A stretch of 9,073 nucleotides of DNA from Actinomycetes bacterium. Lineage in GTDB: Bacteria; Actinomycetota; Aquicultoria; CAJVYJ01. Numbering within the stretch: the first letter of the stretch is position 1; each line of letters starts with the position of its first letter. The notes below the pieces were generated by a model. The model ran no database searches. It saw only the letters and a program-made list of their open reading frames with translations, and had not been told where the DNA came from. This document shows positions 5,896 through 9,073 of this stretch, piece after piece. The stretch spans positions 1 to 9,073 of the forward strand of contig JAUVQW010000040.1 in assembly GCA_030597945.1 (NCBI GenBank), in the 5' to 3' direction. The translations under genes and the position numbers were made by a program.

Positions 5896-7101
5896 CTAGA
5901 CCGCTCGCCTATTTCGATCGATGAGACGCTCTTTAACCAAGGGCGTCCATTCGCTTTTTAAAAAAGTAGTTAAAAATTTGTTATAGACTTTACCTGCCCT
6001 CTCATCGTCACCCATCTTTTCATAAGTCTGAGCCAACCTTAAAATGCAAAGCTCTAACCTTTCATCGCCGGGGTGGTTCATGGCAAAGCTTTTTAGGCAC
6101 CTTATAGATGCTTCAAATTGGCCGATCGACTGGCAAGCAGAACTTACCGCAAGCAAAATAGTCGGCTCAAAAACCGCATCTCGCCTATACGAGCTAAATT
6201 CATCATAGACGTTATAAGCAGCTTCATTATCTCCCTCTTTTAAATAGATCTCGATAGCTTTTGAGGTATGGTATAGAGCCGGCTCAACATCTCCACTATA
6301 GTTATATGCTTTTCCGGTCATGAAGTGGTAGTAGGCATTATTTGGATCTTTTCTTAAAAGCTCGTTAAAGGTCTCTGCAGCAATATCTATCTTGCCGGTA
6401 TGTAGCCAATTGGACGCTTCTCCTTCTCTTTTTTCAGCATCGACTACACCTCTTACATTTAAAATAAATACTGATAAAACTCCAAATGAAAGACCGCCGA
6501 TATGGGCCCAGTGACCAACACCGCCAAGCGATCCCCCGAGTATCTGTAAAACACCGCTGATCGTCTCAATTGCTATATAAGCCATGATCGCATAGATAGT
6601 CTTTGTCGAAAAAGTCCCCCATTTTATTAAAAAAAGCCAGATAGCGTAAAAGATAAACAGATCGTTATGCCTAAAGCGGATCATCGATAACCCGAGCAGC
6701 CCTGCCACCGCTCCAGACGCTCCTATTAGGGGAATGGTGCCAGCTCCTGGAATAAATACTGTATTGATCACCCCAAATAAAAGAGCTGAAAATAGAGCGC
6801 TTCCAACATAGACAAAGATAAATTTTACCTCTCCCAACACATCTTCTAGAAACGAGCCAAAAGCGAACAAAAAGACCATGTTCCCTGTTAGATGGAGAAA
6901 GTTGGCATGAAGAAAAGCGTGAGTAAGCCAAGTGTACCAGGCGTTTTGATCGACCTTATAACCCAGAAACGAGACTATCGCATCAAAATCCCCGATCGAG
7001 GACATCAGGAAAATGACGACGTTAAAGAATATTAGATTGTAGGTAATGACCGGCACTTTCCTCTTTAATCTGCCGATCGAGTACGGAAATAGGAAAAACA
7101 T
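5896..7101 (-). CDS. Rhomboid-family intramembrane serine protease with C-terminal TPR domain
   Basis: 401 residues. An N-terminal rhomboid core of six or seven membrane helices spans about residues 18-215, and a soluble helical region with tetratricopeptide-like repeats spans about 225-390 (e.g. GKIDIAAETFNELLRKDPNN, AYYHFMTGKAYNYSGD). Catalytic features are present: H70-xxx-N74 in NFLHLTGNMVF (oxyanion), S129 in GASGAVAG (nucleophile) and H200 in GHWAHIGG (general base). It cleaves membrane-spanning substrates; the TPR arm probably recruits a partner or substrate in the cytosol. The frame is open to an ATG at 7242, but the extra 47 residues are not rhomboid-like and run into the control region of the divergent gene, so I prefer the ATG at 7101 (MFFLFPYSIGRLKRK). 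Its Shine-Dalgarno is weak (GCGGGT). Substrate unknown. Confidence 0.9.
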   Translation of the reverse strand: MFFLFPYSIGRLKRKVPVITYNLIFFNVVIFLMSSIGDFDAIVSFLGYKVDQNAWYTWLTHAFLHANFLHLTGNMVFLFAFGSFLEDVLGEVKFIFVYVGSALFSALLFGVINTVFIPGAGTIPLIGASGAVAGLLGLSMIRFRHNDLFIFYAIWLFLIKWGTFSTKTIYAIMAYIAIETISGVLQILGGSLGGVGHWAHIGGLSFGVLSVFILNVRGVVDAEKREGEASNWLHTGKIDIAAETFNELLRKDPNNAYYHFMTGKAYNYSGDVEPALYHTSKAIEIYLKEGDNEAAYNVYDEFSSYRRDAVFEPTILLAVSSACQSIGQFEASIRCLKSFAMNHPGDERLELCILRLAQTYEKMGDDERAGKVYNKFLTTFLKSEWTPLVKERLIDRNRRAV

Positions 7102-7188
7102 CTTTACCCGCTCTGTACAAGTAATAAATTTATCGGCCAAGTTAAGGTGTGAACTTAGCGCAAAAATGGATATAAAAAGATTTGGCTT

Positions 7189-7214
7189 GATTATAAATCT
7201 ATAATGTGGGGAAA
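7189..7214 (+). promoter_or_regulatory. Possible SigB-like promoter of the rubrerythrin-like gene
   Basis: GATTAT (7189-7194), 14-bp spacer, GGGAAA (7209-7214), each box differing by one base from the better sites in this window. A TATAAT at 7200-7205 is an alternative housekeeping -10, without a good -35. Either would leave a leader of about 35-45 nt. Confidence 0.35.
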
Positions 7215-7248
7215 TATTTAGCAAGCAAAGACTTATTAACAATCATTT

Positions 7249-7255
7249 GAGGTGA
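7249..7255 (+). promoter_or_regulatory. Shine-Dalgarno that decides the start of the rubrerythrin-like gene
   Basis: GAGGTGA lies with GAGG 5 nt before the ATG at 7258. The alternative GTG at 7252 overlaps this site, so it cannot be the start that uses it. Confidence 0.7.
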
Positions 7256-7257
7256 AC

Positions 7258-7782
7258 ATGGAAGAAACATATTGCGATGCTCTTAGATTCGCTATAGAGT
7301 TCGAAAAAAAAAGTGAAGACTTTTATCTTATGGCAAAAAATAGGGTAAACGACGAGTTTGCCAAGAAAGCCTTAGACTTTATAGCTGCCGATGAGGAAAA
7401 ACACGCCAAAAAGATACAAGCTTTTAATAAAGCTCTTGTAAAAGATATCGACTTTGATCTGGAATCAGAGTGTACAAGCGATCTACCGGATCAACTCAAT
7501 GATTTTGTCGATAAAACCATCGTTAAAGAAGAGGGTAAGATAGAGGCTGATGCCAATGATATCGCAATCTATGATGTCGCTCTAGATATGGAGAAACGCG
7601 GCTATGACGCCTATAAAAATACTAGCTTAGACGATGATGAGGATATTAGGGTAAAGATCTTCTTCAAGTTTCTGGCTGATCAAGAGATCGTCCACTACAA
7701 TCTCCTAAAAGAATCGAAAAAGTATCTTCAAGATTCAAGCTATTATTTCGAGGATTACGGTGGCTGGATCTTTAATGAGTAG
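7258..7782 (+). CDS. Rubrerythrin-like/ferritin-superfamily di-iron protein
   Basis: 174 residues folding as a four-helix bundle by pattern. Helix pairs carry the carboxylate/His set of the ferritin-like superfamily: E16 in IEFEKKSEDFY and E46-x-x-H49 in AADEEKHAKK, then E112 in LDMEKRGYDAY and E143-x-x-H146 in LADQEIVHYNLL. This gives two ExxH motifs and a plausible di-iron site. There is no C-terminal rubredoxin domain; the only cysteines seen are C6 and C72. The C-terminus ends in an aromatic tail (SSYYFEDYGGWIFNE) typical of small rubrerythrin-like proteins. It is probably a cytoplasmic peroxide-reducing or iron-handling protein; without rubredoxin it would need an outside electron donor. 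The protein is very acidic. It is divergent from the rhomboid gene, with 156 bp between the chosen starts, and fits the oxidative-stress theme of the window. Confidence 0.82.
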   Translation: MEETYCDALRFAIEFEKKSEDFYLMAKNRVNDEFAKKALDFIAADEEKHAKKIQAFNKALVKDIDFDLESECTSDLPDQLNDFVDKTIVKEEGKIEADANDIAIYDVALDMEKRGYDAYKNTSLDDDEDIRVKIFFKFLADQEIVHYNLLKESKKYLQDSSYYFEDYGGWIFNE

Positions 7783-7791
7783 GATTTTTAC

Positions 7792-7826
7792 TTTCTTTGA
7801 AGAAGGTAAACAAAGAAATATTTCTT
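7792..7826 (+). terminator. Weak hairpin after the rubrerythrin-like gene
   Basis: An 8-bp stem, TTTCTTTG (7792-7799) / CAAAGAAA (7811-7818), with an 11-nt loop, overlaps a 14-bp perfect palindrome AAGAAATATTTCTT (7813-7826). It is AT-rich with no U-tract. The two folds exclude each other. It lies 10 nt after the stop and may mark the 3' end, but it is a poor intrinsic terminator. Confidence 0.35.
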
Positions 7827-7868
7827 GTTAAGGATATTTAAGGGAAATGTCTTCTTTTTAGCCTGATG

Positions 7869-8005
7869 CGCAGAGCTTAAGCTCCGCGACTTTTCCAAGA
7901 ACGATTGTCAGATAAGCTCTGACTGATGCAAAGCAAGCTTTGCAGCTACGTCGATGCTAGATCATAACTCACATACGGCTCAAACAATGATCTGCAGCCA
8001 GCATC
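7869..8005. ncRNA. Possible structured RNA: four consecutive hairpins
   Basis: (1) 7869-7888, CGC-x-GAGC / GCTC-x-GCG with a TTAA loop; the x position pairs as G·U on the minus strand and mismatches on the plus strand. (2) 7907-7923, GTCAGA/TCTGAC, 5-nt loop. (3) 7927-7944, TGCAAAG/CTTTGCA, 4-nt loop. (4) 7953-8005, GATGCT plus AGATCAT paired with ATGATCT plus AGCATC, with a 6-nt bulge (7994-7999) and a 21-nt loop. No known RNA family is recognised and the strand is not settled. It could be a small RNA, an extended 3' UTR, or a genome-wide intergenic repeat. Confidence 0.3.
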
Positions 8006-8141
8006 TATCGCTAATGTTTCAGTTGATGTTTTGCTCGAATATCGCAATCGAACAGCCGGCAGGTTATTTTTAAAAGATAAGCGTGAGCAAATTTGGCGTA
8101 TGATTTTCTCGCATTTACTTTCTCGCGCTTCATCTTCAGCG

Positions 8142-8214
8142 TCTTACGATTGACTCCCACCCTATCTGCACTTTGCTCTCTTACTCCTAACGCCTTACGC
8201 TCTTACGTTTGACT
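8142..8214. repeat. Direct repeat and degenerate heptamers upstream of the EF-like gene
   Basis: TCTTACGATTGACT at 8142-8155 recurs as TCTTACGTTTGACT at 8201-8214 (13 of 14 identical, 59 bp apart). Between them, abutting the second copy, are four imperfect 7-8-base units: TCTTACT (8179), CCTAACG (8186), CCTTACG (8193), CTCTTACG (8200-8207). The second copy supplies the -35 box of the promoter at 8209. Confidence 0.6.
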
Positions 8215-8237
8215 ACTCCACAACAGTTATGTTTAAT
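8209..8237 (+). promoter_or_regulatory. Housekeeping promoter of the EF-like gene
   Basis: TTGACT (8209-8214), 17-bp spacer, TTTAAT (8232-8237); each box matches the sigma-70 consensus at 5 of 6. The expected start near 8244 leaves a leader of about 47 nt. This is the best sigma-70-type promoter in the window. Confidence 0.6.
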
Positions 8238-8290
8238 ATTAATTAATCTGTTCGATTGCTTATGTTTTGGTCTAATACCTAGGAGGAGCT

Positions 8291-8542
8291 ATGAGTGAAG
8301 TAGAAGTAGGAGTTGTCACCCACTATTTTGGAAAGATCAGCGTCGCCGGTATCCAGCTAAGCAATACCCTAAATGTCGGAGACACGATCCACATCAAGGG
8401 CCATACAACTGATCTAACAGAAGACGTTGATTCAATTCAGATCGATAACGATTCGGTGGATTCCGCCAGCTCAGGCAAACTCATCGGGTTGAAAGTCTCA
8501 GAACACGTGCGAGAACACGACAAAGTATATAAGGTCGATTAA
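8291..8542 (+). CDS. Translation elongation factor-like small beta-barrel protein
   Basis: 83 residues, essentially a stand-alone copy of the domain 2 beta-barrel of translational GTPases (EF-Tu/SelB/IF2 type). VGVVTHYFGKISVAGIQL is followed by NVGDTIHIKGHTTDLTEDVDSIQID, then SGKLIGLKVSEHVREHDKVYKV, matching the order of strands that in EF-Tu reads G-V-V, G-x-I-x-x-G-D, G-L-x-V...D-x-V. No GTP-binding motifs are present. Proteins annotated 'translation elongation factor-like' of this size occur in many bacteria and archaea; their role is unknown to me and I assign none. GGAGGAG just upstream (from 8281) is a strong Shine-Dalgarno. The gene stands alone, convergent with the porphyrinogen oxidase gene across 22 bp without a clear terminator. 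Confidence 0.85.
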   Translation: MSEVEVGVVTHYFGKISVAGIQLSNTLNVGDTIHIKGHTTDLTEDVDSIQIDNDSVDSASSGKLIGLKVSEHVREHDKVYKVD

Positions 8543-8564
8543 GTTCACGATTTAAATCTCTAAA

Positions 8565-9073
8565 CTATTTAACGATCTCGATAAGCCGGTCGGCCAGCAC
8601 TTCGGCATTTCTAGTACAGTCGTTAACTCCGATGCCTCGGTAAGAGTTGCCCGTCAGGTAAAGACCCTTAAGCTCATCGACTCGCTTATCGATCTTCTCT
8701 AGTCTGGCCCCGTGTCCGACAATATACTGCGGTATTGCCCGATTATGCCTGATGATATTAACAAACTCCGGCGAAACGCCGATGCCCATCGTCTCTTTTA
8801 ACTCACGCTGAACGGTTAAAAGCGTAGTGCTATCATCATAATCGGCTACATCCGGATTTTTAGATCCGCCGACCATCACTCTAATAGATCCCTTGCCGTC
8901 TGGCGCAAAACCGTTAAAAACACTTGATGACCAAATCGCCCCTAGGATCTTTCTTTTTTCCTCACCGGGGATGAGAAATCCGAAACCATCCAAATCGTGT
9001 CCGAGGCCTGCCAAGTCGTAGCCAAGATTTATCACATTCACGGCCACATAAGGGATGCCTCTTAGAAGGTCTG
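8565..9073 (-). CDS. hemY: HemY-type protoporphyrinogen/coproporphyrinogen oxidase (partial, C-terminal 168 residues)
   Basis: FAD-dependent oxidation of a porphyrinogen late in heme synthesis. In Gram-positive bacteria proteins of this family usually act on coproporphyrinogen III (CgoX), elsewhere on protoporphyrinogen IX; the fragment does not show which. Only the C-terminal part is present and the frame is open through the window's right edge (...DLLRGIPYVAVNVINLGYD). Diagnostic stretches are GFGFLIPGEE, the SIRVMVGGSKNP strand, RHNRAIPQYIVGH, and the C-terminal FAD-binding motif GLYLTGNSYRGIGVNDC. A GTG at 9047 is internal to the reading frame, not a start. The stop at 8565 is 22 bp from the stop of the convergent EF-like gene. 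Confidence 0.92.
   Translation of the reverse strand, partial: DLLRGIPYVAVNVINLGYDLAGLGHDLDGFGFLIPGEEKRKILGAIWSSSVFNGFAPDGKGSIRVMVGGSKNPDVADYDDSTTLLTVQRELKETMGIGVSPEFVNIIRHNRAIPQYIVGHGARLEKIDKRVDELKGLYLTGNSYRGIGVNDCTRNAEVLADRLIEIVK

Larger units (their letters stand above)
7783..8290. other. 508-bp gene-free, hairpin-rich intergenic region
   Basis: No ORF with a credible ribosome site is present. From left to right: the weak hairpin at 7792-7826; four stem-loops in a row between 7869 and 8005 (separate entry); a stretch of low distinctiveness at 8006-8130; a direct-repeat and heptamer cluster at 8142-8214; and a promoter at 8209-8237 for the elongation-factor-like gene. The longest in-frame ATG stretch (7954-8073, 39 codons) lacks a Shine-Dalgarno. 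Confidence 0.7.

Noticed and set aside
7102..7242. N-terminal 47-residue extension of the rhomboid protein
   Set aside because: The extra sequence does not resemble a rhomboid N-terminus, would start 16 bp from the divergent start codon, and would cover that gene's whole promoter region.
7249..7260. GTG at 7252 as start of the rubrerythrin-like gene
   Set aside because: It overlaps the only Shine-Dalgarno (GAGGTGA), which is correctly spaced for the ATG at 7258.
7954..8073. A 39-codon ORF on the plus strand inside the hairpin-rich gap
   Set aside because: No Shine-Dalgarno precedes the ATG, the peptide has no recognisable pattern, and its 5' half coincides with an inverted repeat, so it is more likely an accidental open frame.

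Overview
The window is a chromosomal segment of a bacterium that uses the MEP isoprenoid pathway. It is low to mid GC by eye, with AT-rich gaps and strong purine-rich Shine-Dalgarno sequences. The ispG-proS adjacency, a bacterial-type proline-tRNA ligase with an editing insertion, an SPW-repeat membrane protein and promoters resembling those of SigB/SigF-type stress sigma factors suggest a Gram-positive-type lineage, perhaps a deep Actinomycetota or Bacillota branch. This placement is an inference. I see no mobile element, CRISPR array, rRNA or tRNA.

Layout: (1) positions 1-2247, minus strand: ispG followed by the N-terminal two thirds of proS, probably one transcript. ispG has a TATAAT box so close to its ATG that the mRNA may be leaderless. 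(2) 2411-3019, minus: an Fe/Mn superoxide dismutase with a hairpin behind it. (3) 3416-3892, plus: an SPW-repeat membrane protein, divergent from the SOD across a 396-bp gap. A bidirectional terminator separates it from a convergent, previously untracked 44-codon membrane miniprotein gene at 3958-4092, minus. (4) 4271-5179, minus: a DhnA/FbaB-type class I fructose-bisphosphate aldolase with a strong terminator. (5) 5464-5892, plus: a SlyD-like FKBP prolyl isomerase, whose stop codon lies 3 bp from that of a convergent rhomboid-TPR protease gene (5896-7101, minus). (6) 7258-7782, plus: a rubrerythrin-like di-iron protein. (7) 7783-8290: a 508-bp gene-free stretch with a series of back-to-back hairpins and a degenerate heptamer/direct-repeat cluster just before a promoter. 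(8) 8291-8542, plus: a stand-alone elongation-factor-like beta-barrel protein, convergent with the 3' end of a HemY-type porphyrinogen oxidase gene (8565-9073, minus, partial).

The most interesting signal is regulatory. SOD, the SPW protein and the FKBP isomerase, on both strands, each carry a GTTTAT-like box 13-14 bp before GGGAAT/GGGTAT/GGATAT at a suitable distance from the start codon. This is the architecture of a SigB-type general-stress promoter. Weaker versions lie before the rubrerythrin-like gene and the aldolase. The window therefore looks like a patchwork of single-gene transcription units in which oxidative-stress defence (SOD, di-iron protein), protein folding (FKBP) and an envelope protein (SPW) may share one stress sigma factor, interspersed with housekeeping genes (ispG, proS, aldolase, heme synthesis).
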